Shown here in pieces: positions 13,600 to 26,444 of a DNA stretch of 64,000 nucleotides (position 1 is the first letter of the stretch; every line of letters starts with the position of its first letter). Below the pieces are notes generated by a model. That model worked only from the letters and a program-made list of their open reading frames with translations, made no database searches and had not been told where the DNA came from. This DNA comes from Alitta virens (taxonomy: Eukaryota; Annelida; Polychaeta; Phyllodocida; Nereididae): NCBI GenBank assembly GCA_932294295.1, contig OW028580.1:10197374-10261373 (forward strand). The letters run 5' to 3'. A program made the translations under genes and the position numbers.

Positions 13600-14024
13600 T
13601 TTTTTTTTTTTTGTTCACACTTTTTTTGGTTTGTTGTTCACACTTTTTTTGTTTGTTGTTCACACTTTGTTTGTTGTTCACACTTTGTTTGTTTGTTGTT
13701 CACACTTTGTTTGTTTGTTGTTCACACTTTTTTTGTTTGTTGTTCACACTTTGTTTGTTTGTTGTTCACACATTTTTTGTTTGTTGTTCACACTTTTTTT
13801 GGTTTCATGTTCACACTTTGTTTGTTTGTTGTTCACACATTTTTTGTTTGTTGTTTACACTTTTTTTGTTTGTTGTTCACACATTTTTTGGTTTATTGTT
13901 CACACTTTGTTTGTTTGTTGTTCACACTTTGTTTGTTTGTTGTTCACACTTTGTTTGTTGTTCACACTTTGTTTGTTTGTTGTTCACACTTTTTTTGTTT
14001 GTTGTTCACACTTTTTTTGGTTAG
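13600..14024. repeat. Module I copy 3
   Basis: T13 at 13,600-13,612; CATG at 13,806; TAG at 14,022-14,024. T-run start to TAG is 422 bp, which serves as the reference spacing. It pairs with the copy at 17,401. Confidence 0.92.
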
Positions 14025-15219
14025 TTGTTCACACTTTTTTTGTTTGTTGTTCACACTTTGTTTGTTTGTTGTTCACACTTTTTTTGTTTGTTGTTCACAC
14101 TTTGTTTGTTTGTTGTTCACACATTTTTTGTTTGTTGTTCACACTTTTTTTGGTTTCTTGTTCACACTTTGTTTGTTTGTTGTTCACACATTTTTTGTTT
14201 GTTGTTTACACTTTTTTTGTTTGTTGTTCACACATTTTTTGGTTTATTGTTCACACTTTGTTTGTTGTTCACACTTTTTTTGGTTTGTTGTTCACACATT
14301 TTTTGGTTTGTTGTTCACACTTTTTTTGGTTTGTTGTTCGCCCATTTTTTGGTTTGTTGTTCACACTTTTTTTGGTTTGTTGTTCACACTTTTTTTGGTT
14401 TGTTGTTCACACTTTTTTTGTTGTTCACACTTTGTTTGTTTGTTGTTCACACTTTTTTTGGTTTCTTGTTCACACTTTGTTTGTTTGTTGTTCACACATT
14501 TTTTGTTTGTTGTTTACACTTTTTTTGTTTGTTGTTCTTACATTTTTTGTTTGTTGTTTACACTTTGTTTGTTGTTCACACTTTTTTTGGTTTGTTGTTC
14601 ACACTTTTTTTGGTTTGTTGTTCACACTTTTTTTGGTTTGTTGCTCACACTTTTTTTGGTTTGTTGTTCACACTTTTTTTGGTTTGTTGTTCACACTTTG
14701 TTTGTTTGTTTTTCACACATTTTTTGTTTGTTGTTTACACTTTGTTTGTTGTTCACACTTTTTTTGGTTTATTGTTCACACTTTGTTTGTTTGTTGTTCA
14801 CACTTTGTTTGTTTGTTGTTCACACTTTGTTTGTTTGTTGTTCACACTTTGTTTGTTGTTCACACTTTGTTTGTTTGTTGTTCACACTTTTTTTGTTTGT
14901 TGTTCACACTTTTTTTGGTTTGTTGTTCACACTTTTTTTGGTTTGTTGTTCACACTTTTTTTGGTTTGTTGTTCACACTTTTTTTGGTTTGTTGTTCACA
15001 CATTTTTTGGTTTGTTGTTCACACTTTTTTTGGTTTGTTGTTCGCACATTTTTTGGTTTGTTGTTCACACTTTTTTTGGTTTGTTGTTCACACTTTTTTT
15101 GGTTTGTTGTTCACACTTTTTTTGGTTTGTTGTTCACACTTTTTTTGTTGTTCACACTTTGTTTGTTTGTTGTTCACACTTTGTTTGTTGTTCACACTTT
15201 GTTTGTTTGTTTTTCACAC

Positions 15220-15645
15220 TTTTTTTTTTTTTTGTTCACACTTTTTTTGGTTTGTTGTTCACACTTTTTTTGTTTGTTGTTCACACTTTGTTTGTTGTTC
15301 ACACTTTGTTTGTTTGTTGTTCACACTTTGTTTGTTTGTTGTTCACACTTTTTTTGTTTGTTGTTCACACTTTGTTTGTTTGTTGTTCACACATTTTTCG
15401 TTTGTTGTTCACACTTTTTTTGGTTTCATGTTCACACTTTGTTTGTTTGTTGTTCACACATTTTTTGTTTGTTGTTTACACTTTTTTTGTTTGTTGTTCA
15501 CACATTTTTTGGTTTATTGTTCACACTTTGTTTGTTTGTTGTTCACACTTTGTTTGTTTGTTGTTCACACTTTGTTTGTTGTTCACACTTTGTTTGTTTG
15601 TTGTTCACACTTTTTTTGTTTGTTGTTCACACTTTTTTTGGTTAG
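15220..15645. repeat. Module I copy 4
   Basis: T14 at 15,220-15,233; TAG at 15,643-15,645. It contains the private TTTTTCGTTTG change near 15,399, shared only with its 3,801-bp partner. Confidence 0.92.
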
Positions 15646-17400
15646 TTGTTCACACTTTTTTTGTTTGTTGTTCACACTTTGTTTGTTGTTCACACTTTGT
15701 TTGTTTGTTGTTCACACTTTTTTTGTTTGTTGTTCACACTTTGTTTGTTTGTTGTTCACACATTTTTTGTTTGTTGTTCACACTTTTTTTGGTTTCTTGT
15801 TCACACTTTGTTTGTTTGTTGTTCACACATTTTTTGTTTGTTGTTTACACTTTTTTTGTTTGTTGTTCACACATTTTTTGGTTTATTGTTCACACTTTGT
15901 TTGTTTGTTGTTCACACTTTTTTTGGTTTGTTGTTCACACATTTTTTGGTTTGTTGTTCACACTTTTTTTGGTTTGTTGTTCACACTTTTTTTGGTTTGT
16001 TGTTCACACTTTTTTTGGTTTGTTGTTCACACTTTTTTTGGTTTATTGTTCACACTTTTTTTGGTTTGTTGTTCACACTTTTTTTGTTTGTTGTTCACAC
16101 TTTGTTTGTTGTTCACACTTTGTTTGTTTGTTGTTCACACTTTTTTTGTTTGTTGTTCACACTTTGTTTGTTTGTTGTTCACACATTTTTTGTTTGTTGT
16201 TCACACTTTTTTTGGTTTCTTGTTCACACTTTGTTTGTTTGTTGTTCACACATTGTTTGTTTGTTGTTTACACTTTTTTTGTTTGTTGTTCACACATTTT
16301 TTGTTTGTTGTTTACACTTTGTTTGTTGTTCACACTTTTTTTGGTTTGTTGTTCACACTTTTTTTGGTTTGTTGTTCACACTTTTTTTGGTTTGTTGCTC
16401 ACACTTTTTTTGGTTTGTTGTTCACACTTTGTTTGTTTGTTGTTCACACATTTTTTGTTTGTTGTTTACACTTTGTTTGTTGTTCACACATTTTTTGGTT
16501 TATTGTTCACACTTTGTTTGTTGTTCACACTTTTTTTGGTTTGTTGTTCACACATTTTTTGGTTTGTTGTTCACACTTTTTTTGGTTTGTTGTTCGCCCA
16601 TTTTTTGGTTTGTTGTTCACACTTTTTTTGGTTTGTTGTTCACACTTTTTTTGGTTTGTTGTTCACACTTTTTTTGTTGTTCACACTTTGTTTGTTTGTT
16701 GTTCACACTTTTTTTGGTTTCTTGTTCACACTTTGTTTGTTTGTTGTTCACACATTTTTTGTTTGTTGTTTACACTTTTTTTGTTTGTTGTTCTTACATT
16801 TTTTGTTTGTTGTTTACACTTTGTTTGTTGTTCACACTTTTTTTGGTTTGTTGTTCACACTTTTTTTGGTTTGTTGTTCACACTTTTTTTGGTTTGTTGC
16901 TCACACTTTTTTTGGTTTGTTGTTCACACTTTTTTTGGTTTGTTGTTCACACTTTGTTTGTTTGTTTTTCACACATTTTTTGTTTGTTGTTTACACTTTG
17001 TTTGTTGTTCACACTTTTTTTGGTTTATTGTTCACACTTTGTTTGTTTGTTGTTCACACTTTTTTTGGTTTGTTGTTCACACTTTTTTTGGTTTGTTGTT
17101 CACACTTTTTTTGTTGTTCACACTTTGTTTGTTTGTTGTTCACACTTTTTTTGGTTTCTTGTTCACACTTTGTTTGTTTGTTGTTCACACATTTTTTGTT
17201 TGTTGTTTACACTTTTTTTGTTTGTTGTTCACACATTTTTTGTTTGTTGTTTACACTTTGTTTGTTGTTCACACTTTTTTTGGTTTGTTGTTCACACTTT
17301 TTTTGGTTTGTTGTTCACACTTTTTTTGTTGTTCACACTTTGTTTGTTTGTTGTTCACACTTTGTTTGTTGTTCACACTTTGTTTGTTTGTTGTTCACAC

Positions 17401-17825
17401 TTTTTTTTTTTTTGTTCACACTTTTTTTGGTTTGTTGTTCACACTTTTTTTGTTTGTTGTTCACACTTTGTTTGTTGTTCACACTTTGTTTGTTTGTTGT
17501 TCACACTTTGTTTGTTTGTTGTTCACACTTTTTTTGTTTGTTGTTCACACTTTGTTTGTTTGTTGTTCACACATTTTTTGTTTGTTGTTCACACTTTTTT
17601 TGGTTTCATGTTCACACTTTGTTTGTTTGTTGTTCACACATTTTTTGTTTGTTGTTTACACTTTTTTTGTTTGTTGTTCACACATTTTTTGGTTTATTGT
17701 TCACACTTTGTTTGTTTGTTGTTCACACTTTGTTTGTTTGTTGTTCACACTTTGTTTGTTGTTCACACTTTGTTTGTTTGTTGTTCACACTTTTTTTGTT
17801 TGTTGTTCACACTTTTTTTGGTTAG
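17401..17825. repeat. Module I copy 5
   Basis: T13 at 17,401-17,413; TAG at 17,823-17,825. Partner of the copy at 13,600 with the same T-run length. Confidence 0.92.
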
Positions 17826-19020
17826 TTGTTCACACTTTTTTTGTTTGTTGTTCACACTTTGTTTGTTTGTTGTTCACACTTTTTTTGTTTGTTGTTCACA
17901 CTTTGTTTGTTTGTTGTTCACACATTTTTTGTTTGTTGTTCACACTTTTTTTGGTTTCTTGTTCACACTTTGTTTGTTTGTTGTTCACACATTTTTTGTT
18001 TGTTGTTTACACTTTTTTTGTTTGTTGTTCACACATTTTTTGGTTTATTGTTCACACTTTGTTTGTTGTTCACACTTTTTTTGGTTTGTTGTTCACACAT
18101 TTTTTGGTTTGTTGTTCACACTTTTTTTGGTTTGTTGTTCGCCCATTTTTTGGTTTGTTGTTCACACTTTTTTTGGTTTGTTGTTCACACTTTTTTTGGT
18201 TTGTTGTTCACACTTTTTTTGTTGTTCACACTTTGTTTGTTTGTTGTTCACACTTTTTTTGGTTTCTTGTTCACACTTTGTTTGTTTGTTGTTCACACAT
18301 TTTTTGTTTGTTGTTTACACTTTTTTTGTTTGTTGTTCTTACATTTTTTGTTTGTTGTTTACACTTTGTTTGTTGTTCACACTTTTTTTGGTTTGTTGTT
18401 CACACTTTTTTTGGTTTGTTGTTCACACTTTTTTTGGTTTGTTGCTCACACTTTTTTTGGTTTGTTGTTCACACTTTTTTTGGTTTGTTGTTCACACTTT
18501 GTTTGTTTGTTTTTCACACATTTTTTGTTTGTTGTTTACACTTTGTTTGTTGTTCACACTTTTTTTGGTTTATTGTTCACACTTTGTTTGTTTGTTGTTC
18601 ACACTTTGTTTGTTTGTTGTTCACACTTTGTTTGTTTGTTGTTCACACTTTGTTTGTTGTTCACACTTTGTTTGTTTGTTGTTCACACTTTTTTTGTTTG
18701 TTGTTCACACTTTTTTTGGTTTGTTGTTCACACTTTTTTTGGTTTGTTGTTCACACTTTTTTTGGTTTGTTGTTCACACTTTTTTTGGTTTGTTGTTCAC
18801 ACATTTTTTGGTTTGTTGTTCACACTTTTTTTGGTTTGTTGTTCGCACATTTTTTGGTTTGTTGTTCACACTTTTTTTGGTTTGTTGTTCACACTTTTTT
18901 TGGTTTGTTGTTCACACTTTTTTTGGTTTGTTGTTCACACTTTTTTTGTTGTTCACACTTTGTTTGTTTGTTGTTCACACTTTGTTTGTTGTTCACACTT
19001 TGTTTGTTTGTTTTTCACAC

Positions 19021-19446
19021 TTTTTTTTTTTTTTGTTCACACTTTTTTTGGTTTGTTGTTCACACTTTTTTTGTTTGTTGTTCACACTTTGTTTGTTGTT
19101 CACACTTTGTTTGTTTGTTGTTCACACTTTGTTTGTTTGTTGTTCACACTTTTTTTGTTTGTTGTTCACACTTTGTTTGTTTGTTGTTCACACATTTTTC
19201 GTTTGTTGTTCACACTTTTTTTGGTTTCATGTTCACACTTTGTTTGTTTGTTGTTCACACATTTTTTGTTTGTTGTTTACACTTTTTTTGTTTGTTGTTC
19301 ACACATTTTTTGGTTTATTGTTCACACTTTGTTTGTTTGTTGTTCACACTTTGTTTGTTTGTTGTTCACACTTTGTTTGTTGTTCACACTTTGTTTGTTT
19401 GTTGTTCACACTTTTTTTGTTTGTTGTTCACACTTTTTTTGGTTAG
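19021..19446. repeat. Module I copy 6
   Basis: T14 at 19,021-19,034; TAG at 19,444-19,446. Partner of the copy at 15,220, including the TTTTTCG change near 19,200. Confidence 0.92.
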
Positions 19447-21129
19447 TTGTTCACACTTTTTTTGTTTGTTGTTCACACTTTGTTTGTTGTTCACACTTTG
19501 TTTGTTTGTTGTTCACACTTTTTTTGTTTGTTGTTCACACTTTGTTTGTTTGTTGTTCACACATTTTTTGTTTGTTGTTCACACTTTTTTTGGTTTCTTG
19601 TTCACACTTTGTTTGTTTGTTGTTCACACATTTTTTGTTTGTTGTTTACACTTTTTTTGTTTGTTGTTCACACATTTTTTGGTTTATTGTTCACACTTTG
19701 TTTGTTTGTTGTTCACACTTTTTTTGGTTTGTTGTTCACACATTTTTTGGTTTGTTGTTCACACTTTTTTTGGTTTGTTGTTCACACTTTTTTTGGTTTG
19801 TTGTTCACACTTTTTTTGGTTTGTTGTTCACACTTTTTTTGGTTTATTGTTCACACTTTTTTTGGTTTGTTGTTCACACTTTTTTTGTTTGTTGTTCACA
19901 CTTTGTTTGTTGTTCACACTTTGTTTGTTTGTTGTTCACACTTTTTTTGTTTGTTGTTCACACTTTGTTTGTTTGTTGTTCACACATTTTTTGTTTGTTG
20001 TTCACACTTTTTTTGGTTTCTTGTTCACACTTTGTTTGTTTGTTGTTCACACATTGTTTGTTTGTTGTTTACACTTTTTTTGTTTGTTGTTCACACATTT
20101 TTTGTTTGTTGTTTACACTTTGTTTGTTGTTCACACTTTTTTTGGTTTGTTGTTCACACTTTTTTTGGTTTGTTGTTCACACTTTTTTTGGTTTGTTGCT
20201 CACACTTTTTTTGGTTTGTTGTTCACACTTTGTTTGTTTGTTGTTCACACATTTTTTGTTTGTTGTTTACACTTTGTTTGTTGTTCACACATTTTTTGGT
20301 TTATTGTTCACACTTTGTTTGTTGTTCACACTTTTTTTGGTTTGTTGTTCACACATTTTTTGGTTTGTTGTTCACACTTTTTTTGGTTTGTTGTTCGCCC
20401 ATTTTTTGGTTTGTTGTTCACACTTTTTTTGGTTTGTTGTTCACACTTTTTTTGGTTTGTTGTTCACACTTTTTTTGTTGTTCACACTTTGTTTGTTTGT
20501 TGTTCACACTTTTTTTGGTTTCTTGTTCACACTTTGTTTGTTTGTTGTTCACACATTTTTTGTTTGTTGTTTACACTTTTTTTGTTTGTTGTTCTTACAT
20601 TTTTTGTTTGTTGTTTACACTTTGTTTGTTGTTCACACTTTTTTTGGTTTGTTGTTCACACTTTTTTTGGTTTGTTGTTCACACTTTTTTTGGTTTGTTG
20701 CTCACACTTTTTTTGGTTTGTTGTTCACACTTTTTTTGGTTTGTTGTTCACACTTTGTTTGTTTGTTTTTCACACATTTTTTGTTTGTTGTTTACACTTT
20801 GTTTGTTGTTCACACTTTTTTTGGTTTATTGTTCACACTTTGTTTGTTTGTTGTTCACACTTTTTTTGGTTTGTTGTTCACACTTTTTTTGGTTTGTTGT
20901 TCACACTTTTTTTGTTGTTCACACTTTGTTTGTTTGTTGTTCACACTTTTTTTGGTTTCTTGTTCACACTTTGTTTGTTTGTTGTTCACACATTTTTTGT
21001 TTGTTGTTTACACTTTTTTTGTTTGTTGTTCACACATTTTTTGTTTGTTGTTTACACTTTGTTTGTTGTTCACACTTTTTTTGGTTTGTTGTTCACACTT
21101 TTTTTGGTTTGTTGTTCACACTTTTTTTG

Positions 21130-22653
21130 GTTTGTTGCTCACACTTTTTTTGGTTTGTTGTTCACACTTTTTTTGGTTTGTTGTTCACACTTTGTTTGTT
21201 TGTTTTTCACACATTTTTTGTTTGTTGTTTACACTTTGTTTGTTGTTCACACATTTTTTGGTTTATTGTTCACACTTTGTTTGTTGTTCACACTTTTTTT
21301 GGTTTGTTGTTCACACATTTTTTGGTTTGTTGTTCACACTTTTTTTGGTTTGTTGTTCGCACATTTTTTGGTTTGTTGTTCACACATTTTTTGGTTTGTT
21401 GTTCGCACATTTTTTGGTTTGTTGTTCACACTTTGTTTGTTTGTTGTTCACACTTTTTTTGGTTTCTTGTTCACACTTTGTTTGTTTGTTGTTCACACAT
21501 TTTTTGTTTGTTGTTTACACTTTTTTTGTTTGTTGTTCACACATTTTTTGTTTGTTGTTTACACTTTGTTTGTTGTTCACACTTTTTTTGGTTTGTTGTT
21601 CACACTTTTTTTGGTTTGTTGTTCACACTTTTTTTGTTTGTTGTTTACACTTTGTTTGTTGTTCACACATTTTTTGGTTTATTGTTCACACTTTGTTTGT
21701 TGTTCACACTTTTTTTGGTTTGTTGTTCACACATTTTTTGGTTTGTTGTTCACACTTTTTTTGGTTTGTTGTTCGCACATTTTTTGGTTTGTTGTTCACA
21801 CTTTTTTTGGTTTGTTGTTCACACTTTTTTTGGTTTGTTGTTCACACTTTTTTTGTTGTTCACACTTTGTTTGTTTGTTGTTCACACTTTGTTTGTTGTT
21901 CACACTTTGTTTGTTTGTTGTTCACACTTTTTTTTTTTTTGTTCACACTTTTTTTGGTTTGTTGTTCACACTTTTTTTGTTTGTTGTTCACACTTTGTTT
22001 GTTGTTCACACTTTGTTTGTTTGTTGTTCACACTTTGTTTGTTTGTTGTTCACACTTTTTTTGTTTGTTGTTCACACTTTGTTTGTTTGTTGTTCACACA
22101 TTTTTTGTTTGTTGTTCACACTTTTTTTGGTTTCATGTTCACACTTTGTTTGTTTGTTGTTCACACATTTTTTGTTTGTTGTTTACACTTTTTTTGTTTG
22201 TTGTTCACACATTTTTTGGTTTATTGTTCACACTTTGTTTGTTTGTTGTTCACACTTTGTTTGTTTGTTGTTCACACTTTGTTTGTTGTTCACACTTTGT
22301 TTGTTTGTTGTTCACACTTTTTTTGTTTGTTGTTCACACTTTTTTTGGTTAGTTGTTCACACTTTTTTTGTTTGTTGTTCACACTTTGTTTGTTTGTTGT
22401 TCACACTTTTTTTGTTTGTTGTTCACACTTTGTTTGTTTGTTGTTCACACATTTTTTGTTTGTTGTTCACACTTTTTTTGGTTTCTTGTTCACACTTTGT
22501 TTGTTTGTTGTTCACACATTTTTTGTTTGTTGTTTACACTTTTTTTGTTTGTTGTTCACACATTTTTTGGTTTATTGTTCACACTTTGTTTGTTTGTTGT
22601 TCACACTTTTTTTGGTTTGTTGTTCACACATTTTTTGGTTTGTTGTTCACACT
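21130..22653. repeat. Array segment between the 3,801- and 5,143-bp duplications
   Basis: Ordinary units with one module I copy at 21,928-22,352. It contains the usual runs of TTCGCAC and TTTTTCACAC variants near 21.2-21.4 kb. Nothing but repeat is seen. Confidence 0.85.
21928..22352. repeat. Module I copy 7
   Basis: T13 at 21,928-21,940; TAG at 22,350-22,352. It lies outside the large tandem pairs. Confidence 0.92.
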
Positions 22654-23785
22654 TTTTTTGTTTGTTGTTCACACATTTTTTGTTTGTTGTTTACACTTTG
22701 TTTGTTGTTCACACTTTTTTTGGTTTGTTGTTCACACTTTTTTTGTTTGTTGTTCACACATTTTTTGTTTGTTGTTTACACTTTGTTTGTTGTTCACACA
22801 TTTTTTGGTTTATTGTTCACACTTTGTTTGTTGTTCACACTTTTTTTGGTTTGTTGTTCACACATTTTTTGGTTTGTTGTTCACACTTTTTTTGGTTTGT
22901 TGTTCGCCCATTTTTTGGTTTGTTGTTCACACTTTTTTTGGTTTGTTGTTCACACTTTTTTTGGTTTGTTGTTAACACTTTTTTTGTTGTTCACACTTTG
23001 TTTGTTTGTTGTTCACACTTTTTTTGGTTTCTTGTTCACACTTTGTTTGTTTGTTGTTCACACATTTTTTGTTTGTTGTTTACACTTTTTTTGTTTGTTG
23101 TTCTTACATTTTTTGTTTGTTGTTTACACTTTGTTTGTTGTTCACACTTTTTTTGGTTTGTTGTTCACACTTTTTTTGGTTTGTTGTTCACACTTTTTTT
23201 GGTTTGTTGCTCACACTTTTTTTGGTTTGTTGTTCACACTTTTTTTGGTTTGTTGTTCACACTTTGTTTGTTTGTTTTTCACACATTTTTTGTTTGTTGT
23301 TTACACTTTGTTTGTTGTTCACACTTTTTTTGGTTTATTGTTCACACTTTGTTTGTTTGTTGTTCACACTTTGTTTGTTTGTTGTTCACACTTTGTTTGT
23401 TTGTTGTTCACACTTTGTTTGTTGTTCACACTTTGTTTGTTTGTTGTTCACACTTTTTTTGTTTGTTGTTCACACTTTTTTTGGTTTGTTGTTCACACTT
23501 TTTTTGGTTTGTTGTTCACACTTTTTTTGGTTTGTTGTTCACACTTTTTTTGGTTTGTTGTTCACACATTTTTTGGTTTGTTGTTCACACTTTTTTTGGT
23601 TTGTTGTTCGCACATTTTTTGGTTAGTTGTTCACACTTTTTTTGGTTTGTTGTTCACACTTTTTTTGGTTTGTTGTTCACACTTTTTTTGGTTTGTTGTT
23701 CACACTTTTTTTGTTGTTCACACTTTGTTTGTTTGTTGTTCACACTTTGTTTGTTGTTCACACTTTGTTTGTTTGTTGTTCACAC

Positions 23786-24211
23786 TTTTTTTTTTTTTTG
23801 TTCACACTTTTTTTGGTTTGTTGTTCACACTTTTTTTGTTTGTTGTTCACACTTTGTTTGTTGTTCACACTTTGTTTGTTTGTTGTTCACACTTTGTTTG
23901 TTTGTTGTTCACACTTTTTTTGTTTGTTGTTCACACTTTGTTTGTTTGTTGTTCACACATTTTTTGTTTGTTGTTCACACTTTTTTTGGTTTCATGTTCA
24001 CACTTTGTTTGTTTGTTGTTCACACATTTTTTGTTTGTTGTTTACACTTTTTTTGTTTGTTGTTCACACATTTTTTGGTTTATTGTTCACACTTTGTTTG
24101 TTTGTTGTTCACACTTTGTTTGTTTGTTGTTCACACTTTGTTTGTTGTTCACACTTTGTTTGTTTGTTGTTCACACTTTTTTTGTTTGTTGTTCACACTT
24201 TTTTTGGTTAG
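23786..24211. repeat. Module I copy 8
   Basis: T14 at 23,786-23,799; TAG at 24,209-24,211. Partner of the copy at 28,929 in the 5,143-bp pair. An additional TAG lies 160 bp upstream of the T run, at 23,624, only in this copy. Confidence 0.92.
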
Positions 24212-26019
24212 TTGTTCACACTTTTTTTGTTTGTTGTTCACACTTTGTTTGTTGTTCACACTTTGTTTGTTTGTTGTTCACACTTTTTTTGTTTGTTGTT
24301 CACACTTTGTTTGTTTGTTGTTCACACATTTTTTGTTTGTTGTTCACACTTTTTTTGGTTTCTTGTTCACACTTTGTTTGTTTGTTGTTCACACATTTTT
24401 TGTTTGTTGTTTACACTTTTTTTGTTTGTTGTTCACACATTTTTTGGTTTATTGTTCACACTTTGTTTGTTTGTTGTTCACACTTTTTTTGGTTTGTTGT
24501 TCACACATTTTTTGGTTTGTTGTTCACACTTTTTTTGGTTTGTTGTTCACACTTTTTTTGGTTTGTTGTTCACACTTTTTTTGGTTTGTTGTTCACACTT
24601 TTTTTGGTTTATTGTTCACACTTTTTTTGGTTTGTTGTTCACACTTTTTTTGTTTGTTGTTCACACTTTGTTTGTTGTTCACACTTTGTTTGTTTGTTGT
24701 TCACACTTTTTTTGTTTGTTGTTCACACTTTGTTTGTTTGTTGTTCACACATTTTTTGTTTGTTGTTCACACTTTTTTTGGTTTCTTGTTCACACTTTGT
24801 TTGTTTGTTGTTCACACATTGTTTGTTTGTTGTTTACACTTTTTTTGTTTGTTGTTCACACATTTTTTGTTTGTTGTTTACACTTTGTTTGTTGTTCACA
24901 CTTTTTTTGGTTTGTTGTTCACACTTTTTTTGGTTTGTTGTTCACACTTTTTTTGGTTTGTTGCTCACACTTTTTTTGGTTTGTTGTTCACACTTTGTTT
25001 GTTTGTTGTTCACACATTTTTTGTTTGTTGTTTACACTTTGTTTGTTGTTCACACATTTTTTGGTTTATTGTTCACACTTTGTTTGTTGTTCACACTTTT
25101 TTTGGTTTGTTGTTCACACATTTTTTGGTTTGTTGTTCACACTTTTTTTGGTTTGTTGTTCGCCCATTTTTTGGTTTGTTGTTCACACTTTTTTTGGTTT
25201 GTTGTTCACACTTTTTTTGGTTTGTTGTTCACACTTTTTTTGTTGTTCACACTTTGTTTGTTTGTTGTTCACACTTTTTTTGGTTTCTTGTTCACACTTT
25301 GTTTGTTTGTTGTTCACACATTTTTTGTTTGTTGTTTACACTTTTTTTGTTTGTTGTTCTTACATTTTTTGTTTGTTGTTTACACTTTGTTTGTTGTTCA
25401 CACTTTTTTTGGTTTGTTGTTCACACTTTTTTTGGTTTGTTGTTCACACTTTTTTTGGTTTGTTGCTCACACTTTTTTTGGTTTGTTGTTCACACTTTTT
25501 TTGGTTTGTTGTTCACACTTTGTTTGTTTGTTTTTCACACATTTTTTGTTTGTTGTTTACACTTTGTTTGTTGTTCACACTTTTTTTGGTTTATTGTTCA
25601 CACTTTGTTTGTTTGTTGTTCACACTTTGTTTGTTTGTTGTTCACACTTTGTTTGTTGTTCACACTTTGTTTGTTTGTTGTTCACACTTTTTTTGTTTGT
25701 TGTTCACACTTTTTTTGGTTTGTTGTTCACACTTTTTTTGGTTTGTTGTTCACACTTTTTTTGGTTTGTTGTTCACACTTTTTTTGGTTTGTTGTTCACA
25801 CATTTTTTGGTTTGTTGTTCACACTTTTTTTGGTTTGTTGTTCGCACATTTTTTGGTTTGTTGTTCACACTTTTTTTGGTTTGTTGTTCACACTTTTTTT
25901 GGTTTGTTGTTCACACTTTTTTTGGTTTGTTGTTCACACTTTTTTTGTTGTTCACACTTTGTTTGTTTGTTGTTCACACTTTGTTTGTTGTTCACACTTT
26001 GTTTGTTTGTTGTTCACAC

Positions 26020-26444
26020 TTTTTTTTTTTTTGTTCACACTTTTTTTGGTTTGTTGTTCACACTTTTTTTGTTTGTTGTTCACACTTTGTTTGTTGTTCA
26101 CACTTTGTTTGTTTGTTGTTCACACTTTGTTTGTTTGTTGTTCACACTTTTTTTGTTTGTTGTTCACACTTTGTTTGTTTGTTGTTCACACATTTTTTGT
26201 TTGTTGTTCACACTTTTTTTGGTTTCATGTTCACACTTTGTTTGTTTGTTGTTCACACATTTTTTGTTTGTTGTTTACACTTTTTTTGTTTGTTGTTCAC
26301 ACATTTTTTGGTTTATTGTTCACACTTTGTTTGTTTGTTGTTCACACTTTGTTTGTTTGTTGTTCACACTTTGTTTGTTGTTCACACTTTGTTTGTTTGT
26401 TGTTCACACTTTTTTTGTTTGTTGTTCACACTTTTTTTGGTTAG
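26020..26444. repeat. Module I copy 9
   Basis: T13 at 26,020-26,032; TAG at 26,442-26,444. Partner of the copy at 31,163. Confidence 0.92.

Larger units (their letters stand above)
8467..14058. repeat. 8,466-bp-offset duplication, copy 2
   Basis: Second copy of 1-5,594. The TGA-containing TTTGATGTT variant just upstream of TTCTCAA is found near 870 and again near 9,336 at the same offset. Relative to copy 1 it has lost one 23-bp unit before the T run and gained one 22-bp unit after it, so the offset moves from 8,466 to 8,443 and then 8,464. Its right end overlaps the start of the 3,801-bp duplication at about 13,459. Confidence 0.88.
13459..17259. repeat. 3,801-bp tandem duplication, copy 1
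   Basis: First of two adjacent copies. The T runs at 13,600 and 15,220 recur at 17,401 and 19,021. The GGTTAG stops at 14,022 and 15,643 recur at 17,823 and 19,444. The rare TCGCCC variants at 14,338 and 16,594 recur at 18,139 and 20,395. All six pairs are exactly 3,801 bp apart, so there is no net indel between copies at these points. The left edge is where the alignment first breaks, at 13,458 against 17,259. Confidence 0.92.
17260..21129. repeat. 3,801-bp tandem duplication, copy 2
   Basis: Second copy of 13,459-17,259, directly adjoining it. The match continues about 70 bp past one full period (17,260-17,328 with 21,061-21,129) and then breaks at a unit-type change. Even the private TTTTTCGTTTG variant near 15,399 is repeated near 19,200, which argues for a young duplication. 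Confidence 0.92.

Noticed and set aside
49..15645. Forward open frame of 5,198 codons
   Set aside because: Same repeat translation and TTG start. Its end is the module I TAG marker, a repeat variant present 16 times, not a gene terminus.
7130..22975. Forward open frame of 5,281 codons
   Set aside because: Bounded by a repeat-variant TAG on the left and a TTAACAC variant on the right that recurs 5,143 bp later. No codon bias or domain is visible.
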